64,000 nt of DNA from Allobosea sp. (GCF_017308075.1 NZ_JAFKFX010000032.1:124001-188000); one strand, 5' to 3'; counted from the stretch's first letter, positions 1 to 9,689 are shown. A program made the numbers and translations. The notes: a model not told the origin generated them from the letters alone.

Positions 1-46
1 TTCGGCGCTGCGGCCGGTCGGCTGTCTTGTCGCGCGTTCGCGCCAT
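1..46 (-). CDS. 5' end of a possible regulator gene cut by the window edge
   Basis: Reading leftward from an ATG at 46, fifteen codons (MARTRDKTADRPQRR) stay open to the window edge. A short basic, charged N-terminus like this is common in TetR- or GntR-type regulators. That is only a resemblance, because no domain is visible. A GTG nine bases upstream in the same frame is an alternative start. A near-perfect palindrome lies just upstream, which suits an autoregulated gene. Apart from that palindrome, bases 47-233 show nothing I can name. Confidence 0.3.
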   Translation of the reverse strand, partial: MARTRDKTADRPQRR

Positions 47-59
47 CGATGCCACCCCC

Positions 60-86
60 GGCGTCCTGACACCGGTGCAGGACGCC
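60..86. promoter_or_regulatory. 27-bp near-perfect palindrome, candidate operator
   Basis: Nine-base arms GGCGTCCTG and CAGGACGCC flank a centre that contains the self-complementary CACCGGTG, with one mismatched pair overall. It sits 14 bp upstream of the putative start at 46. The symmetry and position fit a dimeric regulator's operator, but it could also be a hairpin or a copy of a genomic repeat. Confidence 0.35.
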
Positions 87-233
87 CCGGCGAGAACGCG
101 ATGTTGGCGAAGCGAGGCGCCGTCATGCGGTGGGCTCGACAGGCCGCGGCAACAACCGATCGCCATTTCGATCGCGATGTCGGTCGCGCTCGCGTGAGCA
201 GGCGGTCCCGTCCTTTTCGCTCCCGCCCCGCCG

Positions 234-1142
234 TCAGTGCTGCTCGATCGTCACCCGTTCCTTGGCGGCTTCGGCGGCCGCATTGCCGGCGCGCCTTTCG
301 AGAACGAGCAGAGCGAGGCCCGCGGCGACGATCAGGGCGGCACCCAGCAGCATGGCGGGCGTCGGCCAGTCGCCGAAAACGAACCAGCCGAAGACCAGCG
401 CCCAGACGATCAGCGTGTACTGATAGGGCACGACAACAGAGGCTTCGGCGAGCTTCAGCGAGCGCGTCACGCACAGATGCGCGACCATGGCGATGATGCC
501 GAGCAAGGCGAGCAGGCCGAGATCGGCCAGGGTCGGCGTCACCCAGCCGGTGGGCAGCAGCAGGAGGCCCATCACCAGCGCGCCGAGCGTCTGCCAGAAG
601 ACCAGGGTGACGTCGGGCGTGCTGCGCAATTGCCGGCCGGTGATCATCATCGCGGCGAAGGAGAAACTGCCGACCAGCGCGATCAATGCCGGCAGGGACA
701 GGCTCTGCCCGGAGGGGTTGAGTGCGATCGCGACACCGACGAAGCCCGCGGCGACGGCGAGCCAGCGGCCGGCATCGACCCGTTCGCCGAGCAGCAATGC
801 GGCGAGCACCACCGCCCAGACGGGTGCGGCCAGCCAGAGAGTCATCGTGTCGGCGAGCGGCAGATAGGAGACCGCCCAATAGAACAGCGCGACCTCGCAG
901 GATCCGAGCGTGACCCGCAGCAGTTGCAGGCCCGGCCGTTCGGGGCGGAGCGTGCGGCCGACGCCCTGCTTCACCACGAAGGGGATGATCACCAGCAGCG
1001 CAGCAGCCGAGCGCAGGAGCAGGACCTGGCCGACCGTATAGGTCGCGACCAGCCATTTCCCCATCACGTCGTTGAGCGAGAACAGCAGGATGCCCAGCAG
1101 CATCATGGCGATACCGGCGAGCGTGGTGTTGCGGCTGGGCAT
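234..1142 (-). CDS. EamA/DMT-family transporter
   Basis: A 302-residue protein built almost entirely of hydrophobic helices, with about ten predicted membrane segments. It shows the duplicated layout of EamA (drug/metabolite transporter) proteins of the inner membrane. The start MPSRNTTLAG is chosen because the longer reading frame adds 31 non-hydrophobic residues rich in G, S, A and C just before the first helix. Substrates of this family range from amino acids and metabolites to riboflavin, and nothing here indicates which. It is divergent from the ArsR gene across a 150-bp gap. Confidence 0.85.
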   Translation of the reverse strand: MPSRNTTLAGIAMMLLGILLFSLNDVMGKWLVATYTVGQVLLLRSAAALLVIIPFVVKQGVGRTLRPERPGLQLLRVTLGSCEVALFYWAVSYLPLADTMTLWLAAPVWAVVLAALLLGERVDAGRWLAVAAGFVGVAIALNPSGQSLSLPALIALVGSFSFAAMMITGRQLRSTPDVTLVFWQTLGALVMGLLLLPTGWVTPTLADLGLLALLGIIAMVAHLCVTRSLKLAEASVVVPYQYTLIVWALVFGWFVFGDWPTPAMLLGAALIVAAGLALLVLERRAGNAAAEAAKERVTIEQH

Positions 1143-1263
1143 GGCGATCTTTTGGGCAGAGCAGGAGCCGGTTCCATCGCCCGTAGCCGACGCCGAAGCA
1201 AGTCGCCCGACGCAAGGGCAGGCCGCGTCCTGCACAAGGCCGCTGGCATACTTTATTTTCGTA

Positions 1264-1292
1264 TTGACTTAATTAAGTGAGATAAGAAATAT
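1264..1292 (+). promoter_or_regulatory. Promoter and candidate ArsR operator
   Basis: TTGACT at 1264-1269 is followed after 17 bases by AAATAT at 1287-1292. A perfect 12-bp palindrome, ACTTAATTAAGT, occupies 1267-1278 and overlaps the -35 hexamer. This is AT-rich sequence in a very GC-rich region. The arrangement suits autorepression by the ArsR protein encoded immediately downstream. If the -10 is right, the transcript would begin at or near the start codon, so the message may be leaderless. Confidence 0.5.
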
Positions 1293-1619
1293 ATGGCCAT
1301 GGATCGGTTCATGGCGCTCGCAGACCCCACCCGTCGACGCATCATCGAGATGCTGGGCGAAGGCGCCCTGGCAGCGGGCGAAATCACGGCGCGCTTCGAA
1401 GTCAGTGCTCCGGCGATCTCGCAGCATCTCAAGGTTCTGAAGGCGGCCGGGCTGGTGACCGTCGAGATCAGCGGCCAGCGCCGCATTTACCGGCTCGAGC
1501 CCGGCGGCCTGGACACGTTCGAGGCCTGGGTCCGGCAGGTGCGCGGTTTTTGGACCGCCTCGCTCGGCCGGCTCGAGCAGGAACTGGCAAAGCCCGGGAC
1601 AGATGAGGGAGTGGAATGA
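1293..1619 (+). CDS. ArsR-family winged-helix repressor
   Basis: A 108-residue protein with the ArsR fold throughout: LADPTRRRIIEML at the N-terminus, the recognition helix region VSAPAISQHLKVLKAAGLV, and the wing ISGQRRIYRLEPGG. No cysteine pair of metal-sensing type is present, so it resembles the SdpR-like, metal-independent subgroup. Its stop overlaps the next start (ATGA), so the two are translationally coupled. ArsR/AHSA1 pairs of this kind are common. A second ATG two codons in is an equally possible start. Confidence 0.9.
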   Translation: MAMDRFMALADPTRRRIIEMLGEGALAAGEITARFEVSAPAISQHLKVLKAAGLVTVEISGQRRIYRLEPGGLDTFEAWVRQVRGFWTASLGRLEQELAKPGTDEGVE

Positions 1620-2170
1620 TGAACGAGCATGGCGTTGTTCTGGAAAGCGGGGCGGTGCGCTTCGAGCGGATCCTGCCGGGACCTCTGGAGCGGGTCTGGG
1701 CCTACATCACCGAGTCCGGCAAGCGCGGGACCTGGCTCGCGTCGGGCGAGATCGAGCCGCGCGTCGGCGGCAAGGTCGCGCTGCTGTTCAAGCATTCTGA
1801 GATCACCGACGAGGCGCCGCCCGAGCGTTATCGCGAGGCGCATGAGAAGGGCTGGCTCGGCCATGGTGCGGTGACGCGCTACGAGCCGCTTCGGGCGATC
1901 GCCTTCACCTGGCCGGGCGAGGCGCCGACGAAATCCGAGGTGACGTTCGAGCTCACCCCGGAAGGCGAGCGTGTCCGGCTCGTCGTCACGCATCGCAAGC
2001 TCGCCGATAGGACCGAGATGACCAGCGTCTCCGGCGGCTGGCACCTGCATCTCGGCATCCTCGAGGATCGGCTCGCCGGCGCGGCGCCGCGCGGTTTCTG
2101 GTCGAGGCTTGGCGGGCTCGAGACGGAGTACGCTGCGCGCTACGCCGATCTGCCGCAGAGCCCCGCCTGA
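1616..2170 (+). CDS. SRPBCC (AHSA1-type) domain protein
   Basis: A 184-residue protein that begins like activator-of-Hsp90 homologs (VRFERILPGPLERVWAYITESGKRGTW) and has the family's TWPGEAPTKSEVTFEL strand region. These proteins form a helix-grip hydrophobic pocket, and bacterial members paired with ArsR regulators mostly lack an assigned ligand. The gene overlaps the upstream regulator by four bases. Two tandem ATG codons start it. No membrane or export signal is visible, so it should be cytoplasmic. Confidence 0.85.
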   Translation: MMNEHGVVLESGAVRFERILPGPLERVWAYITESGKRGTWLASGEIEPRVGGKVALLFKHSEITDEAPPERYREAHEKGWLGHGAVTRYEPLRAIAFTWPGEAPTKSEVTFELTPEGERVRLVVTHRKLADRTEMTSVSGGWHLHLGILEDRLAGAAPRGFWSRLGGLETEYAARYADLPQSPA

Positions 2171-2171
2171 A

Positions 2172-2188
2172 GGTGCCGAGCAGGCACC
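2172..2188 (+). terminator. Short hairpin after the ArsR-AHSA1 operon
   Basis: GGTGCC and GGCACC pair around a five-base loop directly after the AHSA1 stop codon. There is no T-run, so it is at best a weak terminator or an mRNA 3'-end stabiliser. The convergent MarR gene ends at 2315, and the rest of 2189-2314 shows nothing recognisable. Confidence 0.3.
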
Positions 2189-2314
2189 GTCATCAAGGTT
2201 GAGGCGAAACGCCGGACATCATCACAGGGACCGCGCTCGATGACGGCTCGCGGACAGTCGGCGCGGCTATGTCGCCTGTCCGGTCGGCAGGGCTTCGCGT
2301 TGCGATGGCGGTGG

Positions 2315-2845
2315 TTACAGGCTCGCCGCTGCCCGTGCCGCCTGGTCGTATTGTCCCGAAAGAGAGCGCATCGCGGCGGCGATCTCGGAGAGGCGCTGCG
2401 GGTCGATGCCGGAGGCGAGGACAGATTTCACCAGGAGTTGTTCGCGTACCTGTGCATAGCGCCGGCAGGCTTCCTCGCCCGCCGGCGTTACTGCGGCGGT
2501 CTTCTCCTTGCCCTTGCGCCCGCCCTTGATCAGGCCGAGGCGCTCGAGCTTCTTGAGGGCGTAGTTCACGACATGCGTGTCCTCGATGTTGAGGATCAGG
2601 CAGATGTCGGCGAGCCGCTTGGGTTTGCCGCGATGGTTGACATTGTGCAGGACGAGCACGTCCATCGGCGTCAGATCCGCGAGGCCGGAGGCCGTCATGC
2701 CGCGCAGCATCCAGCGATGGAAGGCATGCACGGTCATCGAGAGCGCGAATTCGAACTCCGACAGGGCCGGCATGGCGCCGGAGGCGAGGTGGCCGGAGGA
2801 GACGATGGGGCCGAGCGGGGCAACCGCGGGCTTCTGATCGGACAT
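2315..2845 (-). CDS. MarR-family transcriptional regulator
   Basis: A 176-residue winged-helix protein. The helix-turn-helix region is LTPMDVLVLHNVNHRGKPKRLADICLILNIEDTHVVNYALKKLE in two stretches, and the wing LIKGGRKGKEKTAAVTPAG is clear. The start MSDQKPAV is preferred to one seven codons upstream. The gene is last in the dctQMP direction, 136 bp after dctP, so it probably senses the transported substrate or its breakdown product. Its target may be the palindrome at 6031-6053 in front of the oxoprolinase gene, but that link is inferred. Confidence 0.85.
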   Translation of the reverse strand: MSDQKPAVAPLGPIVSSGHLASGAMPALSEFEFALSMTVHAFHRWMLRGMTASGLADLTPMDVLVLHNVNHRGKPKRLADICLILNIEDTHVVNYALKKLERLGLIKGGRKGKEKTAAVTPAGEEACRRYAQVREQLLVKSVLASGIDPQRLSEIAAAMRSLSGQYDQAARAAASL

Positions 2846-2946
2846 GGCGGCGTCGGGGTCCTGCATCGCGCCTGCGTTCTCGCTGGTGGGGGTCGCCGGG
2901 GCCTTGATCGCTGGCCCGGCGGGCCATTCATCGCCAGCGCGTCGGC

Positions 2947-2973
2947 GGCGCCGCCCCGCGAAAGGGCGGCGCC
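2947..2973 (-). terminator. Strong hairpin between dctP and marR
   Basis: A perfect 10-bp stem (GGCGCCGCCC with GGGCGGCGCC) with a short loop lies nine bases after the dctP stop. It has no T-run, so it more likely protects or attenuates the binding-protein message than ends transcription outright. That would favour high DctP levels relative to MarR. Confidence 0.45.
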
Positions 2974-2981
2974 GCGTGGTC

Positions 2982-3968
2982 TCACATCTTCTTGTAGGCG
3001 TCGATGATCGCCTGGCCGTCGGCGCCGGCCTTCTTCAGCCAGTCGGCCGTCAGCGTCTCGCCGGCCTTCTTGAAGCCGGCGGCGAGCGCCGGAGAGGGCG
3101 CCTGCACCTTCATGCCCTTGGCCTTGAGCTGGTCGAGATACCAGTTGGTCTTCTCTTCCCACATCTTCCAGCCGCGCGCCTCGGCATCGGCCGAGGCCTT
3201 GAGCAGGGCATCCTGCGTCGGCTTGTCGAGCGCGGCGAAGGCGGCCTTGTTGACGAAAGTCGCGTCCTTCGGGATCCAGGCCTGGACGTCGTAGAAATGG
3301 GTCAGGGTCTCCCAGGCCTTGGAATCATAGCCGGTGCCGCCCGACGACATGAAGGAGTTGACCACGCCGGTGGCCAGCGCCTGCGGCAGCTCGGCCGCCT
3401 GGATCGTCACCGACTGCATGCTGAGCAGATCGCCGAGGCGCGCCGTGCCGACATTATAGGCCCGCCATTTCAGGCCTTTCATGTCCTCGATCGTGTTGAG
3501 CTCCTTCTTGGCGTAGACGCCCTGCGGCGCCCAGGGGACCATGAAGAGGAGCTTGATGCCCTGGCTGTCGAGCTTCTTCTCGATCGCCGCCTTGGAGGCC
3601 TTGTAGAGCTTCATCGAGTCCGCGAAGGAGGTCGCGAGGAAGGGCACGACGTCGATGCCGAAGACCGGGTCCTCGTTCTCGTGGATCGACATCAGCACTT
3701 CGCCCATCTGGGCCTGGCCGCTGGCGACGGCGCGCTTGATCTCCGGCGCCTTGAACAGCGCGGCGCCGGGGTGGACGGTGATCTGCAGCTTGCCCGATGT
3801 CGCCTTCTCGACGTCCTTGGCGAAGAGGGCGAGATTCTCCGAATGCGGGTTGTCGGCGGGATAGGCGGCCGGCAAATTCCATTTGGTCTGGGCGGAGGCC
3901 GGGGCGGCAAGCGCGAAGGCGCTGCAGCCGAGCGCGAAGGCGGCGATGGCGGATCTGCGGTCGAACAT
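2982..3968 (-). CDS. dctP: TRAP transporter substrate-binding protein (DctP family)
   Basis: A 328-residue periplasmic protein. A signal peptide ends near APASAQ at residue 28. The mature part follows the DctP pattern, with HPGAALFKAPEIKRAVASGQ and the MKGLKWRAYN stretch whose arginine usually binds the substrate carboxylate. It delivers solute to the DctQM membrane pair encoded just upstream. The neighbouring fused oxoprolinase suggests 5-oxoproline, a hydantoin or another cyclic amide/carboxylate as the ligand. This is inference from position only. Confidence 0.92.
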   Translation of the reverse strand: MFDRRSAIAAFALGCSAFALAAPASAQTKWNLPAAYPADNPHSENLALFAKDVEKATSGKLQITVHPGAALFKAPEIKRAVASGQAQMGEVLMSIHENEDPVFGIDVVPFLATSFADSMKLYKASKAAIEKKLDSQGIKLLFMVPWAPQGVYAKKELNTIEDMKGLKWRAYNVGTARLGDLLSMQSVTIQAAELPQALATGVVNSFMSSGGTGYDSKAWETLTHFYDVQAWIPKDATFVNKAAFAALDKPTQDALLKASADAEARGWKMWEEKTNWYLDQLKAKGMKVQAPSPALAAGFKKAGETLTADWLKKAGADGQAIIDAYKKM

Positions 3969-4009
3969 GTCGTTTTCCCTCTCTGTTGGCTTTGGTCTTG
4001 GTCTTGATC

Positions 4010-5314
4010 TCAATCCGGGAAGGCGAGCTTCGGCAAATAGAGCACGATCTGCGGGAAGGTCGTGATGATCAGCACCGCGATGTTCAGCAGAATGAAGAAC
4101 GGAAAAGCGGCCCTCGCAACCGTCCAGGTGTCCTTGCCGCTCATGTTCTGCAGCACGAACAGGTTGAAGCCGACCGGCGGGGTGATCTGCGCCATCTCGA
4201 CATGGATGACGAGGTAGACGCCGAACCAGACGAGGTCGAAGCCGGCCTCCTTGACCATTGGCAGGACGATGACGGCGGTCAGCACGATCATCGAGATGCC
4301 GTCGATCAGGCAGCCCAGGATGATGTACATCACGGTCAGCGCCAGCACGAGCATGTGCGGCGAGAGCTCCTGGCCCTTGACCCAGGCGGCGAGCGCCGCC
4401 GGAATGCCGGTGAAGCCCATTGCCGCCGTGCAGAAGGCTGCACCTGCCAGGATCAGCATGATCATGCAGGTGAGCCGCGTCGCGCTCATGATGCTTTCGA
4501 GGAAGGTCGGCCAGGTCAGCGTGCCGCTCCACCAGGCCAGGAAGAGCGCGCCCGTGACGCCGAAAGCGGCGCATTCGGTTGCCGTCGCGAAGCCGAGCAC
4601 CAGCGCCAGGAACACGGCGGCGATCAGCAGCAGGCAGGGCGCCAGCTTGGCCGATTGGCGCAGCTTCTCGCGCAGTGGCATGGCGGGATCGCGCGGCGGC
4701 GTCTTGTCCGGGTTTAGCCAGGACCAGACGATGACATAGCCCATATAGAGCGCCATCACGAGCAGGCCCGGCAGGAAGCCGCCGAGGAAGACCTGCAGCA
4801 CCGAGACATTGGCGGTGACGGCATAGACCACCATCGGGATCGATGGCGGGATCAGCAGGCCGAGCGTGCCCGAGCCGGCGAGCGTGCCGAGGCTCAGGCG
4901 CTCGTCATAGCCGCGCTTCTTGAGCTCGGGCAGGGCGATCTTGCCGATCGTCGCGACCGTCGCCGCGGAGGAGCCCGAAACCGCCGCGAAGATGCCGCAG
5001 CCGACGATATTGGTGTGGATCAGCCGGCCCGGCAGCCATTGCAGCCAGGGGGAGAGGCCCTGGAACATCTGCTCGGAGAGCCGCGTCCGGAACAGGATCT
5101 CGCCCATCCAGATGAAGAGCGGCAACGCGGCCAGCGTCCAGGAGGCCGTCGAGCTCCAGACCGTGGTCGCCAGGACCTGGCCGATCGGCACATCGGTGAC
5201 GAGATTCATCGCCAGCAGGCCGACCAGGCCGAGGCCGACACCGATCCAGACGCCGCTCGCGAGAATGCCGACGAGGAAGAGGAGCAGGACGAGCGAAAGT
5301 TCGGGCAGCGCCAT
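4010..5314 (-). CDS. dctM: TRAP transporter large permease (DctM family)
   Basis: A 434-residue integral membrane protein starting [13 protein letters not shown], with about twelve helices. The family signatures GSSAATVATIGKIALPELKKRGY and LIPPSIPMVVYAV appear in the first half and ITPPVGFNLFVLQ near the end. It is the sodium-coupled transport subunit and works with DctQ and DctP. The start was chosen where the hydrophobic sequence begins. Its ATG shares one base with the dctQ stop (TGATG), indicating translational coupling. Confidence 0.95.
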   Translation of the reverse strand: MALPELSLVLLLFLVGILASGVWIGVGLGLVGLLAMNLVTDVPIGQVLATTVWSSTASWTLAALPLFIWMGEILFRTRLSEQMFQGLSPWLQWLPGRLIHTNIVGCGIFAAVSGSSAATVATIGKIALPELKKRGYDERLSLGTLAGSGTLGLLIPPSIPMVVYAVTANVSVLQVFLGGFLPGLLVMALYMGYVIVWSWLNPDKTPPRDPAMPLREKLRQSAKLAPCLLLIAAVFLALVLGFATATECAAFGVTGALFLAWWSGTLTWPTFLESIMSATRLTCMIMLILAGAAFCTAAMGFTGIPAALAAWVKGQELSPHMLVLALTVMYIILGCLIDGISMIVLTAVIVLPMVKEAGFDLVWFGVYLVIHVEMAQITPPVGFNLFVLQNMSGKDTWTVARAAFPFFILLNIAVLIITTFPQIVLYLPKLAFPD

Positions 5315-5862
5315 CAGACGCCCCCGCCCTGGGCGACGCGCTCGACCAGTTCCTCGACCGATTGTGGCGGCTTGGGCAGATAGGTCGGCCGACCCCCGCG
5401 CGCGACGATGACCCATTCGTCGATTAGCGCGATCAGCAGAATGCCGAGCCCGATTACCATGCCGAGCTGCGGGATCCACAAGGGCACCGAGACGACGCCG
5501 GTCGACATGTCGTCGAAGCGCCAGGAATCATGGGCCAAGCGTCCGGCCTGATAGGTGAAATAGCAGATGAAAGCTGCGGCGATCGTCAGGGCGCTCAGCT
5601 CTGCGGCGCGCCTGCGGCCGCCTTCCAGGCGCTCGATTAGCAGGCCGACGCGGATCATCTCGCCGCGCTTGAAGGTGTGGCCCAGGCCGAGAAAGGCCAT
5701 CGCCACCAAGGCCCAGGAGGCGAAGTCGTCACCGGAGGGAATGTTGAAGTTGATCTCGCGCCCGATCGACAGGAACATCATCAAAGCGAAGATCGCCACG
5801 AGACTGATCCCGGCGAGCCAGCCGGAAACCAGGTAGAGCATGTCGAGTATGCGACGAATCAT
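5314..5862 (-). CDS. dctQ: TRAP transporter small permease (DctQ family)
   Basis: A 182-residue protein with four membrane helices, the usual size and topology for DctQ. The central [21 protein letters not shown] region carries the family's cytosolic-face charged and aromatic residues. It is first in the dctQ-dctM-dctP-marR transcription unit, divergent from the fused oxoprolinase gene. Its role is to scaffold DctM and help dock the loaded binding protein. Confidence 0.92.
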   Translation of the reverse strand: MIRRILDMLYLVSGWLAGISLVAIFALMMFLSIGREINFNIPSGDDFASWALVAMAFLGLGHTFKRGEMIRVGLLIERLEGGRRRAAELSALTIAAAFICYFTYQAGRLAHDSWRFDDMSTGVVSVPLWIPQLGMVIGLGILLIALIDEWVIVARGGRPTYLPKPPQSVEELVERVAQGGGV

Positions 5863-6020
5863 GCGCGCGCCTCGCCATGCGCCGTCAGGTCGCGTCGTTT
5901 TGCGACGCGCCTGCCGGCGGCCAGTGCCGATCCCGTCATTGCCCTCTCCTGGTTGCTTGCACGGTCTGGCCCCTCTGCCTTGTTCCGGTCACAATCGAGA
6001 TCGTAGCCGGCGGAATGAGC

Positions 6021-6053
6021 TTGTCAATTTTTCATCGACGATTTATCGATGAA
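6021..6053 (+). promoter_or_regulatory. Promoter with overlapping palindromic operator for the oxoprolinase gene
   Basis: TTGTCA (6021-6026) and TTATCG (6043-6048) are spaced by 16 bases. An inverted repeat, TTCATCGA-N7-TCGATGAA (6031-6053), covers the spacer and -10. A related TGTCGATG follows at 6055-6062. This is AT-rich sequence in the divergent gap 5863-6089 between dctQ and the oxoprolinase, so one bound regulator could control both sides. MarR at 2315-2845 is the nearest candidate. Confidence 0.5.
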
Positions 6054-6089
6054 GTGTCGATGTTGTTTTTTGATCTCCGGGAGGGTGCG

Positions 6090-9000
6090 ATGACTGCCAG
6101 CCGTTGGGACTTCTGGATCGATCGTGGCGGCACCTTCACCGACGTGATCGGCCGCGATCTCGAAGGCAAGCTTCACGCCAGGAAGCTGCTCTCCGAGAAT
6201 CCGGGGGCGTATCGCGACGCGGCCGTGCAGGGCATTCGCGACCATCTCGGGTTGAAGACGGGCGAGCCGATTCCGGCCGGGCTGGTCGGCGAAGTGCGCA
6301 TGGGCACCACGGTCGCGACCAATGCGCTGCTCGAGCGCAAGGGCGATCGGACGCTGCTGGTCACGACCAAAGGTTTCCGCGATGCGCTGCGCATCGGCTA
6401 TCAGGCCCGCCCGAACATCTTCGCCAAGGAGATCATCAAGCCGGAGCAGCTCTATGAGGCTGTGGTCGAGGTCGAGGAACGGGTCCTTGCCGACGGCACG
6501 GTCGAGCGTGCTCCCAACGAGGCCGCGATCCGCACCGCACTGCAGGCGCGATATGATGACGGTTTCCGCGCCGTCGCCATCGTCTTCATGCACGGCTATC
6601 GCTATTCGGCGCATGAGCAGGCCACGGCGCGCATCGCCCGTGAGATCGGTTTTCCGCAGGTTTCGGTCAGCCATGAGGTTTCGCCGCTGATCAAGCTGGT
6701 CGGCCGCGGCGACACGGCGGTGGTCGACGCCTATCTCTCGCCGATCCTCGGCCGCTATGTCGCGCAGGTTTCCGAAGAGCTCGACATCGTCCGCACCGGC
6801 GCGCGGCTGATGTTCATGATGTCCTCGGGCGGGCTCACCGCGGCCGAACTCTTCCAGGGTAAGGACGCGATCCTGTCGGGTCCGGCCGGCGGCGTCGTCG
6901 GCCTCGCCGAGACCGGCCGCTCTGCCGGGTTCGACAAGGTGATCGGCTTCGACATGGGCGGCACCTCGACCGATGTCGCCCATTTCGACGGCGAATACGA
7001 GCGCGCCTTCGAGACCGAGGTCGCCGGCGTGCGCATGCGCGCGCCGATGATGCTGATCCATACGGTTGCCGCAGGTGGAGGGTCCATTCTCCACTATGAC
7101 GGGGCCCGCTTCCGCGTCGGTCCCGATTCAGCCGGCGCCAATCCCGGCCCTGCCGCCTATCGCCGCGGCGGCCCACTCGCCGTGACCGACGCGAACGTCA
7201 TGGTCGGCAAGCTGATCCCGTCCTATTTCCCGGCGATCTTCGGCCCGAAGCAGGATGCGCCGCTCGACGTCGAGACGGTGCGCGCCAAGTTCGCGGCGCT
7301 GGCGGCAGAGGTCGGCGATGGCCGCTCGCCAGAGGAGGTCGCCGATGGCTTCATCCAGATCGCCGTCGCCAACATGGCGGAGGCGATCAAGAAGATCTCG
7401 GTGCAGCGCGGCTATGACATCACCCGCTATGCGCTGAACTCCTTCGGCGGCGCCGGCGGCCAGCATGCCTGCCTCGTCGCCGACGCGCTCGGCATCAAGA
7501 CCGTGCTGCTGCACCCGTTCTCCGGCCTGCTCTCGGCCTATGGCATGGGCCTCGCCGAGATTCGTGCGACGCGGACCGCGGCGCTCGACGTCGCCCTCGA
7601 TGCCGAGGCCAAGGCCGCGATCGCGGCGGTCGCGGAGCGCCTCGGTGCCGAGACGAAGGCGGAGGTCGCCGGCCAGGGCGTCGCCGAGGGCGATATCGCC
7701 CTGCATGTGCGCGCCCATATCCGCTATGCCGGGACCGATACGGCGATCGCGACGCCTTTCGGCAGCCGGGAGGAGATGCAGGCCGCTTTCCAGAGCGCAC
7801 ACAAGGCGCGCTTCGGCTTCATCGACGAGACCAAGGCTCTGGTCGTCGAGGCGGTCGAGGTCGAGGCGGTCGGCGGCGGCGCCCGGTTCGAGGAAGCGCT
7901 GGCGAGCGAAGGCGCGGGCGAGCCGGTCGCCGCCGAGCGCACCCGCCTGTTCTCGCAGGGGCGCTGGCATGACGCGGCGATCATTCGCCGCGAGGCGATG
8001 AAGCCCGGCCAGAACATTGCCGGCCCTGCCATCGTGATCGAGCCCAACCAGACCGTGGTGGTCGAGGAGGGCTGGAGCGCCAGGCTCACGGCCAAGGATC
8101 ATCTCGTGCTGACCCGCAGCAAGCCGCTGGTCCAGCAGGCGGCGATCGGCACCAAGGCCGATCCGGTGATGCTCGAGATCTTCAACAACCTGTTCATGTC
8201 GATCGCCGAGCAGATGGGCGTGACGCTGCAGAACACCGCCTATTCCGTGAACATCAAGGAGCGGCTCGACTTCTCCTGCGCGGTCTTCGACCAGACCGGC
8301 GGCCTCGTCGCCAATGCCCCGCACATGCCGGTGCATCTCGGTTCGATGGACAAGTCGGTCGAGACCGTGATCGCGAACAATCCGGTGATCCGGCCGGGCG
8401 ACGTCTACTGCCTGAACGCGCCTTATAATGGCGGCACGCACCTGCCCGACATCACGATCTGCACGCCGGTCTTCGATACGCAGGACAAGGAGATCCTGTT
8501 CTGGGTCGCCAGCCGCGGCCACCATGCCGATGTCGGCGGAACCGCGCCGGGCTCGATGTCGCCGCTGGCGACGAATATCGAGGAGGAAGGCGTCTATATC
8601 GACAATTTCAAGATCGTCGATCGCGGCCGCTTCTGCGAGGAGGAGTTGGTCCAGCTCCTGACCGGCGCGCGCTATCCGGTGCGCAACGTCGTCCAGAACG
8701 TCAACGACCTGAAGGCCCAGATCGCGGCCAATGAAAAGGGCGTGGCAGAGCTGAAGAAGATGATCGGCTCCTTCGGCCTCGACGTCGTCCAGGCCTATAT
8801 GGGCCATGTCCAGGACAACGCCGCCGAGAGCGTCGCCAGGCTGCTTGCCCGTCTGCATGACTGCGAGTTCACCTATCCGATGGACCAGGGCTGCGCGATC
8901 AAGGTGAAGATCACCGTCGATCGCGAGAAGCGCGAGGCGACCGTCGATTTCACCGGCACTTCGCCGCAGCGCGAGGACAACTTCAACGCGCCGGCGCCCG

Positions 9001-9689
9001 TCACCCGCGCCGCCGTGCTCTATGTTTTCCGCGTCATGGTCGACGATGCGATCCCGATGAATGCCGGCTGCCTGCGGCCGATCAAGGTGATCGTGCCGGA
9101 AGGCTCGATGCTGGCGCCGCGCTATCCGGCCGCCGTCGTCGCGGGCAATGTCGAGGTCAGCCAGGCGGTGACCAACACGCTGTTCGGCGCGCTGGAGGCG
9201 ATGGCCTGCTCGCAGGGCACGATGAACAACCTGACCTTCGGCAATGACGAGTACCAGTATTACGAGACGATCTGCTCGGGCTCGCCGGCGGGGCCGGGCT
9301 TCAACGGCACCTCGGGCGTGCATGTCCACATGACCAATTCGCGCCTGACCGATCCGGAGATCCTGGAGACGCGCTTCCCGGTCGTGCTCGAGGACTTCCA
9401 CATCCGCGCCGGCTCCGGCGGCAAGGGCGAGTGGAATGCCGGCGACGGCACCAGCCGCACCATCCGGTTCCGCAAGAGCATGGACTGCGCCATCCTCGCC
9501 TCGCATCGCAAGGTCAGGCCCTTCGGCATGAAGGGCGGCGAGCCGGGCGAGCTCGGGCGGACGCTGGTGCGCCGGCTCTCGGGCGAGGTCGAGGAGCTCA
9601 AGCCCTCCGACCAGACCTTCCTGGAGGCCGGCGAGGCGGTGACCGTGCTGACGCCGACGGCCGGGGGCTATGGAAAGCGCAAGGGCTGA
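6090..9689 (+). CDS. Fused hydantoinase A/B family protein (5-oxoprolinase type)
   Basis: A 1199-residue cytoplasmic protein with the HyuA and HyuB halves in one chain. The HyuA half starts with the phosphate-binding motif GGTFTD (residues 13-18), with a second one, [11 protein letters not shown], near residue 285. The HyuB half begins near residue 690 ([18 protein letters not shown]). Fused proteins of about 1200-1290 residues are ATP-dependent 5-oxoprolinases opening 5-oxo-L-proline to glutamate, while related enzymes act on hydantoins or acetone. The start MTASRWDF follows a GGGAGG ribosome site. The divergent TRAP genes probably import its substrate. Confidence 0.88.
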   Translation: MTASRWDFWIDRGGTFTDVIGRDLEGKLHARKLLSENPGAYRDAAVQGIRDHLGLKTGEPIPAGLVGEVRMGTTVATNALLERKGDRTLLVTTKGFRDALRIGYQARPNIFAKEIIKPEQLYEAVVEVEERVLADGTVERAPNEAAIRTALQARYDDGFRAVAIVFMHGYRYSAHEQATARIAREIGFPQVSVSHEVSPLIKLVGRGDTAVVDAYLSPILGRYVAQVSEELDIVRTGARLMFMMSSGGLTAAELFQGKDAILSGPAGGVVGLAETGRSAGFDKVIGFDMGGTSTDVAHFDGEYERAFETEVAGVRMRAPMMLIHTVAAGGGSILHYDGARFRVGPDSAGANPGPAAYRRGGPLAVTDANVMVGKLIPSYFPAIFGPKQDAPLDVETVRAKFAALAAEVGDGRSPEEVADGFIQIAVANMAEAIKKISVQRGYDITRYALNSFGGAGGQHACLVADALGIKTVLLHPFSGLLSAYGMGLAEIRATRTAALDVALDAEAKAAIAAVAERLGAETKAEVAGQGVAEGDIALHVRAHIRYAGTDTAIATPFGSREEMQAAFQSAHKARFGFIDETKALVVEAVEVEAVGGGARFEEALASEGAGEPVAAERTRLFSQGRWHDAAIIRREAMKPGQNIAGPAIVIEPNQTVVVEEGWSARLTAKDHLVLTRSKPLVQQAAIGTKADPVMLEIFNNLFMSIAEQMGVTLQNTAYSVNIKERLDFSCAVFDQTGGLVANAPHMPVHLGSMDKSVETVIANNPVIRPGDVYCLNAPYNGGTHLPDITICTPVFDTQDKEILFWVASRGHHADVGGTAPGSMSPLATNIEEEGVYIDNFKIVDRGRFCEEELVQLLTGARYPVRNVVQNVNDLKAQIAANEKGVAELKKMIGSFGLDVVQAYMGHVQDNAAESVARLLARLHDCEFTYPMDQGCAIKVKITVDREKREATVDFTGTSPQREDNFNAPAPVTRAAVLYVFRVMVDDAIPMNAGCLRPIKVIVPEGSMLAPRYPAAVVAGNVEVSQAVTNTLFGALEAMACSQGTMNNLTFGNDEYQYYETICSGSPAGPGFNGTSGVHVHMTNSRLTDPEILETRFPVVLEDFHIRAGSGGKGEWNAGDGTSRTIRFRKSMDCAILASHRKVRPFGMKGGEPGELGRTLVRRLSGEVEELKPSDQTFLEAGEAVTVLTPTAGGYGKRKG

